Assembly (NCBI GenBank): GCA_944470555.2
Contig: OX104132.1
Location: 2,985,755-3,049,754 of the forward strand
DNA: 64,000 nucleotides
DNA from: Heterobilharzia americana
Taxonomy: Eukaryota; Platyhelminthes; Trematoda; Strigeidida; Schistosomatidae
Direction of reading: 5' to 3'
Shown here: in pieces, positions 1 to 13,079 of the stretch
How positions within the stretch are numbered: position 1 is the stretch's first letter
Layout of the letters: every line of letters begins with the position of its first letter
Position numbers and translations under genes: made by a program
Notes under the pieces: model-generated
Told to the model about the DNA's origin: nothing
The model's database searches: none
What the model saw: only the letters and a program-made list of their open reading frames with translations

Positions 1-1316
1 AATATTAAGCCGCACCATCCTGGAGAGGCTTAAGGATGCACTGGATTCAAAACTACGACCGGAACAGGCAAGCTTCAGGAAGTACAAATCATGTGCAGGC
101 CAAATCGCAACGCTTCGCATCATCATAGAACAGAGCATAGAATGGCAATCAGCTCTCTGCCTCAACTTCATCGACTTTGAGAAGGCCTTTGACAGCGTCG
201 ACAGAGAAGTAATTTGGAAACTGCTTCATCACTACAGAGTACCGGAAACCTTTATCAGCCTCATTCAACAACTATATGAAAATGCCACATGCCGGCCAAG
301 TAATTCACAATGGGAAGCTCAGTGATGCTTTTGAAGTGAAGTGAAGACAGGAGTGAAACAAGGTTGCCCACTGTCACCCACGATATTCCTGATTGTGGTC
401 GACTGGACTGGATCATGCAGCAAACAGTAGGGAGCGAGAAGAGGGGGATCCGCTGGCTGGACTGCGGAAAAACCCAGAAGATCTGGATTTCGCCGATGAC
501 TTGTGTCTGATGTCACGCAAACTTGAAGACCTACAGGCGAAAATTAACAAGTTGGCAGAAGAGGCAGGGCAGCGAAGACGGGACTTTAAGTGAATATAGA
601 GAAGACAGAGGTGAGGATACCGCACCACCACCATCAACAACAACAACAAACTCCAGTCACCATCAATGGGAGGAACTTAAAGGAAGTAACCTCCTTCACC
701 TATCTGGGAAGCACTGTTTCAACTACAAGCGGGACAGGCACAGACGAGGATGTCAAAGTCAGAATCGGAAAAGCAAGATAGGCGCTCATTAACCTGAGAC
801 AAGTGTGGAGATCTTCTGCACTCAGCAAAAAGCGTGAACAACATCCGGATTCTCAACACCAACGTCAAGTCAGTGCTTCTGTATGGTTCAGAGACTTGGC
901 GCGTTACGAAAGGATTTCCAATAAACTACAGACATTCATCAACAGCTGCTTACGCTCGCTACTGAAGATCGGATGGCCAGAAAGAATAAGCAACAAGGAG
1001 CTCTGGGAACGAACCAACCAAGAACCTACCACCCAACAAATAAGCACTGGAAGGAAGTGGAGATGGATTGGGCATACAATGAGAAAGCCGACTGGGGACA
1101 TCACGCGTCAGGCCAGCTGCTCGAGTGGGATCCCCATGGGAAGCGACGATTTGGACGTCCGAGGGTGACATGGAGGAGATCGTGAGAAGAGGAAATGAGA
1201 GGTTGTGGGCCGTTACGGAGCCAGGTTGAAAAGATTTCGGCGAACAGAGTTCACTGGAGACGTGCTACTGAAGCCCTATGTTCCATTAGGAACCTAAGGG
1301 ACTAATAATAATAAAA
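1..1316 (+). mobile_element. LINE-B (RTE-like) 3' part, cut by window start
   Basis: This is a relic of an RTE-like non-LTR retrotransposon. Pieces of reverse transcriptase are readable across frames: ILSRTILERLKDALDSKLRP at the start, NFIDFEKAFDSVDREV (motif A), DLDFADDLCLMS (motif C, FADD) and a C-terminal WRWIGHTMRKPTGDITRQA. Several indels and stops break the frame. The copy ends in the family hallmark, a short AAT tail at about 1304-1316. No active protein is expected. Confidence 0.85.
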
Positions 1317-3815
1317 TAACTCTCAGTCGTGAAAAAATACGAATCCCAAACTACCCTTTTAAACTGAAAGTTTCACAACTACAGTGTCATTGGCAGGTAC
1401 GTTCATCAATTCTTTCCTTCTATGATATACTGCCCAACATGTAGGTGACTTCTAAAGTAGGACTGGCTTTCTTATACGGCCAGTCAAACGCTTGAGGTAT
1501 CACGTTCAGAGGTGAATAAGCACCACTTCGTAGAATAGAGCATTATCTTGATGGAAGCCCAAAGGAACTTGGAGCAGTGACGGATAGTTTGCGAATTACG
1601 ACCTAAGATTATTCTGGTATGTGGGGAGAATCCTGATTACCTGATCCATCCCTTGCTTTAAGGCCTAGGCTTCATTCGAAAAGTTTGTGTGAATACCACA
1701 AAAATGTCTCTGCAGCAACTGCTACCTGTTGTTAGGCTTAAACCTGAAGGTTTTATGTCTTCTGGCTTTAAAGGCCACGTTACACAGCCGTAAATAGCTT
1801 TTGGTGACTGAAGTCGAGTAACGCTTTTAGCGGCATACAGATTTCGTCGGCCACTGACTCACGGAAGCCAGTTAAAAATAACAATAATAATGATAATTTA
1901 TTCCTCAATTTGCAGGTGCATATCATTTTTACCGATACGGTTATAACAGCTAGTGGTGGAAAATCTCCGGCAATATTTTCTTTTACCGAAAACATTTTTG
2001 TCATCTCTTCATTCCACGTAGTGGAAATCCCCAGTCCGAAGAAAAAGAAAACTTTGTTTGTTCATGCTAAATTGGACATGTGTCTACGGTGGCTGCCATG
2101 TCACCCTGCATAGGTAGCTGTAGTTATGAGCTCTCTCCTTTGAACTCCTCAGAGTGCCACGAAGCACCAGTGCAAATCATTACTGCAGCAAAGCTTAGCA
2201 ACAGGCGGTGAGAAGCGTTCCAGAATATATGCAAGTTTTAATGAAAAGCGTGCAGAAAACCTTACATCCTGATATTTCCACAAAAGCCACCCGATGAATC
2301 ATTGACGGTTGTGACAGACCTGCAGCCATTTGAATACACGTCCTTTAACCCCGTGACGTGCTTCGTCCAGACCCTTCTTGGTCACAAACCCGCCAATAAG
2401 TCATCTCGATCAACACTGTCGAGTGTCGCCTCCAGGCAAAGAAACACTGCCGTTTCCATGGTGCTTCCGTGTTCTGGGACCTGATGTAGGGTGAATATTT
2501 GGTCACCGCGCTGATAAGCAGTTTCGAAAGTTCGCCTGCGTCTCTGGAGTTTCCTGCTTCTGAGTCCCAGGTTACGCGATATTCTTGCTAGATCGAACTC
2601 TAAATGAAAGTCAAAAAGAGGTTTCCATTCATTCTTGAGGACCGGATCAATCAGAGACTATTCTTGTCAGCCACATGGTGTCAAAAAAACTAGTAACCCC
2701 TCACCTCTTTACCTGGATCCCTCCGTGTCAAATCTTAAATGGTGATTGTCCGGCCTAAAACAAATTAATGCGACAGCCCCAAAGGTCAGGAACATAGTCA
2801 TGTAGGTCTTTTAACAGAGTGGCGCAATGGACCGGGGTTATAACTAGAATGACTACAGTCAATACCTCCAGCTAAAGCTTGCCAGTGGGGAATGCTGACA
2901 AATGAATTGCAAGAGAAGCCGACGAGGTTCAATTAGATAATCTACTGACAATGTGCAATGAGATCAAGAGATCTATCCTCTGGCAGGAAGGCTAACCAAA
3001 CTATAAACCTCCGCACCATAGTTGTAACGAATGTCCCGGAAGAAGTTGAGCACCGAGTCTGAATGAATCATTATGAGAATACATCCTAATGTAATCCTAA
3101 CGTGTTTAGAAAATCAGAACAGGATGTTTTTGGATGTTTCGTCGCGTAAGCCATAGGCTTTTCAGTAGAATATACTGATTTTTGTTAACACCAAACTATA
3201 TCGTTAAATGGTGTGTCAAAAATAAGGTGAATGTAAGTCATCGGTTGGGTGGTTTCTGTCTCACTCGATACATGTTTTGAAAGTTCTACATTTCTGTTTA
3301 CAAGTGATAATAGCAGGCATGAACTTGTAATGAATAATCATAAGTACCCAGGCCAAACGGGAAAACCACCTAACCAATGCTCTATTTTCACTAGATGTTT
3401 GATGTATCATTTGACGGTAAATTTCGAAGTTAATACCAATCCATATATTCTGCGGGGGAGATTGTGGTTTATACAGCAAAACCCTGGAAACATCTCGTTT
3501 TGATCCCCCAAAAGCGCCTGGATTACGATAAAATATGTTCTTAAAACAGTAGCTGGATGGTTGAGACTAGCCCACGCCCAAAATCAATCGGACCGACGGA
3601 TGTAACCGAACAGCATGAGGGTTATCGGTGCAAAAGAGGCAGATTAATAAGGCTCATAGCAAATGAAGGAAAGTTGTTGATTGAACATAAAAGGTGTATG
3701 GGCGGGTGCCCCGCACTAGAAACAGCTTGTGGAGTTAAAATGGATGGGTACAACACACTAACGACTCGAGTGCCGGCGAATCTGACGCTGTTTCTCTTTA
3801 TCGTTATAGTTCCGA
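1317..3815. other. No recognisable gene or repeat
   Basis: About 2.5 kb of AT-rich sequence with only short spurious open frames. I see no LINE, SINE or Penelope motif and no exon with schistosome-like codon use. The last 260 bases (3555-3815), directly before the LINE-A relic, are locally richer in GC and may be an extended 5' region of that element, but the intact copy has no equivalent. Confidence 0.4.
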
Positions 3816-6800
3816 CCGATAGCTGCTACCTTGACGTGGCGGCTGGGCATGCATATCACAGTGACCCGAAGAGCTATGCTGGTGGAACACTTGTTCCCTC
3901 GAGGTCCTACCACACCAGAAAGGTCTGTTGGATAGTGGTGAGGGGAAAGGCGGTTACCATTACCGCTGTGGTGTAAATTGCTACACTGTGATGGGGGTCT
4001 GAGGGCGAAGTCGTACTGCTGCTAGCTGGATGGGGTTTGATAGCAGAAAGGTGTTCCACTTGGGTGACCAGCAGTGTTATGCTGATGCTGCCTTCTCAGT
4101 GGAAGGGGGGGTTAGAAAAGGTCGGCCCCAAAAATAACACACTCTACCACACCACGGTCTGCCGGGCCAGCGGCGTTGGTTCATTTGTCATTGATTTTCC
4201 ATCATCCGGCCCCAAAACAACAGAAGCCCAAAGCAGGCATACACAACAGGCCTCGTTGGCCAGCGCTAGCTGCTCGGGCCATGTTTGTGCTCCGTGTCTG
4301 TGAGACACTCATATAGAACACAAGTTCACTTATTCACCAGAACCTTCCAGACGCATCTGGCGAATCTGTAGTGCCAGTAAACTTTGTTGTGATTTTTATT
4401 CATCGTAAACTTTATACTCATTATTGACTGCGATCGAATGATGGATAACTTCTAATGTACTCGTTGAATTTTGCCCGCTTGACTTGCCCACCGGAGTGCT
4501 TGGAATAAGCACGTTTTACTTCCGCCACTGCCTTCTTATTTACTACGTTGCGGCTGTCTAAAGCAAATTGTCCCTGGCGTTAGCCATAAGCCCCTGGGTG
4601 CGAAAAATCTGCGAAATTCACCCTCCGAGTTTCTGGAGATTCGACAGCTAGCTCTCGCGTCCTACATGTGTAGGCGTGGCATTAGGCACTAGGGCAGAAA
4701 ACACTACTAGACTGCATCCCATTTGACAGTCTCCTCTGTGATATCCAACTTAATGGTACAGTGACAACTGAAAAGAATAGGGAGACTGAAGTTGTCTCTT
4801 TGTGATCTCTCCTTACGCACCCACTGACTGTATTTCGGATGAAGTGAGGATGAGTTCTACCGTAAACCGTCTAGCCTCCTCTCGAAAGCCAAACTTTCGG
4901 CCATGGTAGTTGTTGTAGGTGATTTCAACGCACAGGTGTGTGGGCTGAGTGAGGCAGAAAGCCACTTGGGTGACACTTTTGAAGTCCCTTCTGAACAAAC
5001 GGATAACGGTGACCGCCTGTGACAACTGTGCTCAAGTGGCCGCCAGCACAAATTTCAGACACAAAGAAAGACGCCGTCTGAAGTGGCGTCCGCCTATAGA
5101 CCACATTGCTATTAGTCATCGCTGGAGAGGATCCTCCTTCTGGAATACGTGGTAGACAGTGACCAAGCGTTGCCCTGGCGCGTATATGCTTGCGTCTCAG
5201 TGGGCGTAGGAAGAATGTGGCAACAAAACCACCACGAATACTGCTGGACAACGAAGACACCAAAGCTGTGTTAGGTGAGAAGTTGGCTAGGCAGTCATCG
5301 GAATCGAAGACTATCGCGCATCCAGAAGAAGAATGGTACCATCTTCAGTCTGCTGTAAAAGCAACGCTGAGGACCGTAGCTGACTCCAAAATAGTGGTTT
5401 AAAAAGGCCAGTGGATATCAGCAGCTTCTTCCGAACTAGCAGATGCACGCGAACACATCCCTGCAGGCTGTGAGTACAATGAAGAGCGAGCCCAAATAAA
5501 AGTAGATTGAGAAACAGTCTATGCAACGACTGCGAACAGTGGTGGGCAGCAAAGGCTAAAGATATGGGAAAGGCGGCGGTGATTGGTACTAGTAGACAGT
5601 CATTTAGACTTATTGAGGGGACCATGAGGAAAAGGTCAACTACTGTTAGTAAGACCATGGTGGAGAAGGACTGGTCGGCGACTCGCTTGCAGGGGGACGA
5701 CTGCAATGATGGGCAGAACACTTCGAGGAACGGTTCAGGTGGCCTCCAGCCAACGTAACTTCACCCTTATTCAGTCAGATCATAAAATGGAACATTGAGA
5801 TAGATCCCGAACACCAGCAGGAGTCGAGAAAACGACAGGTAGCCCGAAACGAGGGAGGGAGGCAGAATCAAACGAACTAACTCCTGAGGTAAACAACGAT
5901 GGTGATGGAGTGCTCTAAGTCACGTTAATGGAAGTATTGACTTGTATTTGGGAATCAATATACCAACCCCTCTGACTTGTCTCAATCACTGATTATTCCA
6001 CTCTTCAAGAAAGTCGAGAAATCTTGGGACAACCACAGGGGAATCAGCCCGACGAACATGCTGTCCAAGATTCCATGTTCCATAATTCTTCGACGCCTGA
6101 GTGGAACTCAGGAACAGCAAGCCCGAAAAACCAGACAAGCTTTAAGCCCAGCCACAGGTGTATTCACCAAATGTTCACACGGCGCCAGGTTTTGGAACAC
6201 AGATACGCTTACAGACACCTGAAAATAGCTGTATTTCTCAACCTGAAGGCGGCACTCGACTCCGTTGATCGAGCAGCCTCATGGCAATGTCCCTCACTGA
6301 AAGGCGTGCCGACTAAGTACATCACTTTATTGAAGGCTCTCTACTCGAACACTTGCTGGCGTGTTGGAGACCATGGTGAGATGTCCAGGGAGGTATGCTC
6401 ATCGAGTGGTGTCCGTCAAGGGTGCCCACTCTCTCCATTCTTATTCAATTTCATCATAGATATTCTTATGGAGGTCTCCCTCTCGTCATCTGACTACACA
6501 GAGGTTGACCTAATCGAGGGATAAATTTCGTTAGACCTAGAATACCCAGATGACGTAGTCATGTTAGGTGAAGTTGCTGACAAGATCCAGTCTTCTGAAC
6601 ACTTTGAGTAGCAATTTGAGAATGTTTGGGATGCGTTTCTCACCACCCAAATACAAGTTGTTGCTCCACGATCGGTCTTCAACGGTGCCATGGCTAACAA
6701 TAGAGAGTGTAGAGGCTGTGTGTTGAACACTTCACTTACCTGGGAAGTGGGATCAGCCCTGGTGGCTGGCCCAGTGGCCGATGAAATCTCTGCACGTATA

Positions 6801-7548
6801 CAAAAGGCCCGGTTGGCTTTCGCCAACCTACACAACCTGTGGTGCCACCGAGATACCCGATTGTCTACTAAGGTTCACGTGTACTGCACAGCAGTCCGGT
6901 CTGTTCTACTGTATGGCTGTGAAACATGGCCATTCAAGGTGGAAGACATGAGAAGGCGTTTCATCACTGTTGCCTCCGTAGCATGAGGTGAGCAGCGCAG
7001 AAGTCAAGTGTAGAGCTTTAGGGAGAAAGACTAAGTCAGTTGATGCGGTTGCGAATCTTCATCGACTGAGGCGGTTGGGACGCGTATCACGAATGCCTAG
7101 TCACCATCTGCCTGTTCACACAATGTTGGCCGAAGTAGGCCCGGGCTGGTAAAAGGATTGAGGTGGCCAGACTAAAACATGGCACCAGTGTATGAAGTGT
7201 TCGACTGTTGGTTTGAGCCATGTAGGACGATGCAGACTAGCCAGCTGGGGTCGGCGTGACGAGAGGAGGTAGACGTTGAAGACTCTAGGCAATATGGCTG
7301 AGAAACAATGTCAGTAGCGCAGATTTATACATACATTATCCTCATCTCAACGACGCCATACCGAATCTCACTACTTTCTCATCCTTCCTTTCTATTTTTT
7401 CGTACCTTATATTTCTTTTGATTGAATTTCCTTATCTTCTTCTAGCGGTTCACTGCCTTTTTACTTGGCGTGGTGATATATGGGGTGCGGCAACTCGGAC
7501 CGTCGCGCAGTGATGACTGGCAGTATGTTGATTTAGATGATAGATGGA
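3816..7548 (+). mobile_element. LINE-A full-length but decayed copy
   Basis: This copy runs from the LINE-A 5' end (GACCGATAGCTGCTACCTTG near 3815) to its 3' untranslated end (GGCAACTCGGACCG near 7489). Compared with the intact copy at 44127 it has lost about 360 bases at the start of the endonuclease region (near 4240-4270) and gained about 240 unrelated bases (about 4363-4602). Reverse transcriptase motifs survive in pieces, such as GVRQGCPLSPFLFNFIIDIL near 6410-6460, and a C-terminal VLLYGCETWPFKVEDM. Many stops make it non-coding. Its 5' part (about 4070-4210) is useful because it keeps one continuous frame where the intact copy has a 2-base difference. Confidence 0.85.
4363..4602. other. 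Unidentified insertion in the LINE-A relic
   Basis: About 240 bases interrupt the alignment to the intact LINE-A copy between the stretch equivalent to 45045 and that equivalent to 45050. I could not match it to any other repeat in the window, and see no obvious target duplication or terminal repeat. Confidence 0.4.
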
Positions 7549-10500
7549 TCGTTGCTGAAGTCTTCCGTACGGGTTCCACAACTTCTGAGGCAATTAGTGA
7601 GCCTGTCCTTGTGTTAGATTCTGGATCCAACTGAATGGTGGGCATTGGGTTATCATCAAGACACTAGTCGGACTATTCCTCAGTGTCCGGCTCATCACTC
7701 AGGTCATCCCCCTTCCTAGGGATTCATAATTAGAGCCTTCTTCCCTACTGTTTTGCCAAGGATGGACTTTCTGCTGCAACTGTCACCGCTACCTCACTTC
7801 TTTACAACTCCCTACTGGTCATCCCACGTGGTTATTGCATAAACGTATTACGGTATGAATTCGAGTTGCTTCCACTCCCCACAGTGGTTGAAGCCTGTAA
7901 GAATGCATTCATTACATCCAAAGTAGCTTGGCACTTGCACCGCCTAATTGAGCTGGGAGTTAAAAGTGCAATGAGTGAACATGCGTCTTCACAACGTGAA
8001 AGTAGCAGCTGTCGATCGAAAGCTGACTAGGGTTGGCATCTGTTGCCTTCGTTAGTCCCGAAATTAATCCTCTACTCATTTTCCGCATCTGGTTGACCAC
8101 AACATTAACTCCTTCTGAGCTGTTGGGAAACTTGAAGAGAACCAGACCATGGAATGCAAGTGATGCCTACTGGGAGTAAACATGAATAAAGTGCCCTGGA
8201 TAATAGTCATAAAAAGCCTGCCTTGAAAGGCACTCTGCCGCTTACTGGATCCGAGTTATAACACAAATTTTAGTGGACATATACAGAAACCAAACCTAGA
8301 ACATACCAGTTTAGACAGCAGACACAGCTCCTACCTCCTGGGAGTTGCTGGACCCTAGAACTCCGTGGCTCAAGGTATTTCGTCTTGGCCCTTCAAAAGC
8401 TGACTTGAAACTTAAGATGGAGATGGGAACACACTCAGAACTGACTCGATTTTCAAATTTCATCCGCCACTTCTTTCTACCTCCTTCTTATGTGCAGTTT
8501 AACAACCACAAGAGCTGGTGGTTTAGCTATTCTGGATTTGGTAGCCAGTTAAACGAAAGCTTTTTTCTTTCCGTCAATAACCACTTGAACCCTAGCATTT
8601 GTAGAAAGACCCTTCTCCATACTGTTACCAGCAACACATTTCTCCGTAAAGGTCTTCCAGTCCTCTTTTATTGTTCACCACTCGCATGGCCTCCAGAAAT
8701 AGTTTTTAAGTGACACTCAGCACTTACTTGGAGGCAACTGAAGAACTGTGAATTGAAAATGGGTAATTGATCTTACCAACGGCTCCGCTGCTCCTCCTCA
8801 CAAGCCAAGCTAGTTTGCAGAACAAACTCCTTCAAATAGATAGTCACCAAATCCAAGGCCATAGGCAGGTAAAGCATGAACAGTCTTGTTGCCACTGAAG
8901 AAGCATAACCAGAAAGAAGGAAACAAACCTCAAGACTCAGAAGCAAGAGCTCAAAACTGAGTTTCTTCTACTCACATGATTGATGTTGGATGTTAAAAGA
9001 TATTGGATACCGGAACAATATGCCACCTTTTCGTGTCTTCGACTGGTACATTTAGTGGAAGACAGGATCTTCCTTGTAGTGAACAGTAAAAGGAGTAATG
9101 CAAATCAACTGACATGATACTTCTAGTTCTGAAAACTAATTTCTGAATAAACTGGGACAATTTACATTACAGAGCATCGTTCATAAGCTGAACCTTACTT
9201 ATCCTATAAGGATGCTTTAAAATGAACAAGCTTAGGTAGATGAAAGTGGTTCCGAAACTAGACAAGAGAAACTTTTACTAGCTTGTGAAATATATTGGAT
9301 ATTGAAAAAGGTGTTTCTTACGTAGCGTACCTGCGGCGCTTCTTTCCAGTGTATTAGGATTTTCACATATTGTATCCCTACTGGGCAGATATTTCTTGAG
9401 TATGCGTCATCCTCGGCGTCATCCTCATCATGGTGAAAAATATGTAGGTAGAAACTTGGTGACCATCTCAGAATAAAGCTTTTAGGTTTTGTTTGTTTAT
9501 CGAAATTTAAATATATGCTTAAATATATTTGGTGTCTGTAATACTTTAGTATATTATTTATTATTTCAGCTACTTACTTTCAGTCATAATTTATTACTTT
9601 AGCAAAATGCAGTCGGCTTACCCACTGTTGAATGGAAAGCCTTTTTGTTTAGCCTTTGCTTTCACTTCTGTTAACTAGTATCTATAGCTATTACAGGTTA
9701 GTTAACCATTCACCTCAGAAAACGCTATCAGAAAGCCAAGAAATCATGATTCAGTCGTTTTTAACACAGATGTAAGGCAGTGGAACGCTGCCGAAACATT
9801 TTATCTGAACATTCAATGGCCACTGTGATAGCAGTATTGAATCTCGGACAAAAACAAAGATAAGTGTAGGTCATTGGTATAAGACTTTATTTTCAAAGAC
9901 GTTACAAACAATAAATAGGACAACTGAACTTGATCTAATTTGCATGCTGTCTGCTAGTAGCCGCATTCTATAAGAGCTTATACCAAGTTGTTAGGGCTAA
10001 GTTTGAATGCAAGGCTCATCGCAGTTCAATGGATCACATCTTGTTTTCATTGACTAATACTCAGCTTTCAGCTTGTACTGGGCTTCAAAGATGAGCAACT
10101 CAATCAGACGGCTAGAACGCCGGTAATTTTGGTGAACTCTCCTACAATAGGTATATTTTGTGGCTAGTCTGATTATATATCTGGTCAGAATAGTCATCAG
10201 TGCTATGCACCAAAATGTAGGTTTGTATGCTTTTTGTCAGTTTGTCACTAGTGTATAGTGGTTTCCGACTCACCTGAATAACCCTGATGGTTTCGGAGTT
10301 TATTCTTTCGAAGTGCTTCGACATGGTTTTTTTTAATGAGGCACTTTTTCTTTTCAAAGTGTACCCTTTAATCTTTGCTGAAGAAATATTCTAATTTCGT
10401 TGTGAATTAGCGTACCTGATACTCAGCTGTAGATTAGTGTTACCTAATTTTGATGAAGCATTTGATACATTTACATAAAGTATAAGGGATTCGGGCAATT

Positions 10501-11059
10501 TCTTATCTTCATTCTCAAAATGTGACTTTGTAAAAGGCATCAAAAGAGAAACGTGATTTTAACGCAATATATTTCGAAATTTTATAGTTTATTTGAAGCC
10601 CGTGATTCAACTTGTATATAATATACAACAACAGCAGAGGCAGAATGATGAATGCATGCTCTACTGAACTGTTTTTTCTAATAAATATGTTTTGTCTAAG
10701 GAAGTAGATTTCGTAAGTTACTGTTCAGTTATCGGAACTCACAAATGTTCACTCTTCATTTTACTTAGTTCGATTACAAACGAAATCAATTTTCAGGCTT
10801 TGAACTCACAAGAACTATCCATCTATTCTTACACGATAAAACCATACGACCAAATTTAGTGTTTACAACTATGTAATCCGGAGTGAGAACAGCGAAATTG
10901 GGTAAAATGCACCAGTGGAATTTTGTCGTAGTTCCTTTTAGCAAACGAAATCTTCAGACCATAATCTGTAATGTACTGGATACAGACAAAATCACTGTAT
11001 AACCTTGCACACTAGTACATCATTTCAAGTTGCCACTCTTCACAGTATCATCCAGAGAA
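7549..11059. other. 3.5 kb without assignable features
   Basis: No retroelement motif, tRNA-like promoter or plausible host exon was recognised. The longest open frame (8345-8713) encodes 122 residues that resemble nothing known to me. From about 9400 on the sequence becomes strongly AT-rich. This may be ancient unrecognisable repeat or ordinary intergenic DNA. Confidence 0.4.
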
Positions 11060-12085
11060 CGAGTGGATAGCGGAAAAATGGTACGAAAGTCTTCTTGTGA
11101 CAACTATAGAGGAATCAGCCTAACTAATGTCGTGCCCAAGATCCTTGGATCCCTAGTTACCCGACGTCCAACTGGAGCTCGAGAACAGTAAACTTAAGAA
11201 AATCGGACAGGTTTCAGACCTGCATGAGGGTGCGTTGATTACTTTCTCACTCTACTACAGTTTCCATAGCCGACACCACATTTCTCGAGCTAAAGATATC
11301 ATTTGACTCTATCGACCGTGAGGTGTTGTGGCAGTTTCTGACTATGGACGCAGTACCGAGCAAGTATATGATGCTTATGAAAGCTCTCAGCTCGAACTCA
11401 CGCAACCATGTAAGGACTTATGTAGAGTTGTCATGTGAATTTAACAAAACTAGTGGTACCCGCCAGGAATGTCCACTGTCACCGTTCCTATTTAACTTCG
11501 TTATAGACTTACCAATGGACATAACCTTAGGTACGCCTGACTTGACTGGCGTTTATCTACTCCATAGAGGTCATCTGGTTGACTTGAAGTATGCAGGCGA
11601 TACTTTCTGTTAGGTGAAAACGCTGAGCCGAAATTTGAGTATGTTTGGTATGCGTTTCGCTTACAGGTGTCAAATGTAAGATGATGCTCCAGGACTGGCC
11701 TGTAACCACTTCTAGTTTAATGATATGCATTGAAGTGGCGGAATGTGTTGACGGTTGACGGGTTGCTGACGAAATCTCAGGTCAGATACAGAAGGCTCAT
11801 TTGGTGTTTGCTAACTGGCATCATCTCTAGGGGTACATGTGCTACACATGCTAAGCTTCTTTCGACTTCGATCTGCAATGCTAAGGAAAGTTGGATTGGT
11901 ATAGGAGTCTCAGAGTAGCCAGACAAAAAATGGCATCAGTCCCTGAAGTCTCTGACTGCTTGTCTGAGTCACGCATGGAGGTGTAGATTATCTGGTTGGG
12001 GTCTCCGAGACCATGGAAATCGGTAGTCTCAGACTCCAAATGAAATGCCTGAAAATCAATCTTAATGGTACAGATGTATTCACTC
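11060..12085 (+). mobile_element. LINE-A-related relic, RT and C-terminal region
   Basis: Decayed reverse transcriptase similar to, but more diverged from, the intact LINE-A. Visible are an SSCDNYRGISLTN-like segment near 11090, a SGTRQECPLSPFLFNFVIDL motif B (11451-11510) and a motif C altered to YAGDTF near 11590. The 3' untranslated region and tail are lost after about 12085. Confidence 0.75.
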
Positions 12086-13079
12086 TTTAATGTCTTCTAA
12101 AGGTTGGATGTTTTGATTAGCTTTGCTTTTTAAATTCTCTCTCCTTCCATGCATCTTTGTCTACTTTGATATCAGTCTTTCCTCTCCACTTCTTTATTGT
12201 GGAGTGGTGCAAGAATTCGGCTCAATCCACTTGTGTGCAAGGTTCTAAATTGATTTTATCTCTTTATCTGACTCAAGGTGATGCGTGTTTGGGTGTGACG
12301 GAGATCGTCATTCATTTAGTGAGGTCCTTAACAATTACTTTGGTGGTTTGTGCGTGTGTAAAAAATGTCTTCCTATTCGCTCTTGTAACATTCACTTTTG
12401 GTTTTCCTGGGATGGGTTGGAAAAAGTGGAGAGGGTCAGTGTATGACATGACATCGTGGATTGAAGGGTAGTTGTGTTGGTTGATAATCCGTTGCTGCCT
12501 CACAACTCTACGATAAGATCCAAAAGACCATCGAGCTCATTTACTTAAGATAATAGCAAATATCGCTCAGAATCGAAACCTCTGGAAATCATGCTATACC
12601 TGTCTTGTTCCTTCTTTTATTGCAAAATAAAATGAATACCTCTTTAGACTTATTCTTAAGACAACTTCTTTGTTAACCCATTTCTGTTTTTACTTCTGTC
12701 CTAGTTTTCTTTTCTTCTATGCATGTTACTTTTTACTTCGGTCCTAGGCCTAACGATATTGCATTGAAGCGTTTCTTGCAAGATCTACTATACTTACCTT
12801 GGTTGGGTAGACTGAATACCATATACCTACAAGGCACGTTTGGCCGATAGCCTAGAATGTGATTTTAATCTTCAGTTTACAGTCTTAAAGTGCTGAGGTT
12901 GTTTGTCATTCTGTATTTCTCATAACGGCTTGCCGCTTGCCTTAATGCTCCGCGTTATAGGAGAAGGGAGGTAGACACTTCAGTTTTTGGAGACGGCACC
13001 ATAATTTCACTTTAGTTGAATCTTATTTGCCAAATGAAGCTATTTCCAGATTAGTCGAAGTAGTTTAATTTGATGCCGA
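12086..13079. other. AT-rich sequence, nothing recognised
   Basis: Short frames only. The 104-codon frame at 12157-12471 has no family resemblance and is probably chance. Confidence 0.4.

Noticed and set aside
8345..8713. 122-codon open frame as a gene
   Set aside because: No homology, no regular codon bias and no splice or neighbour support.
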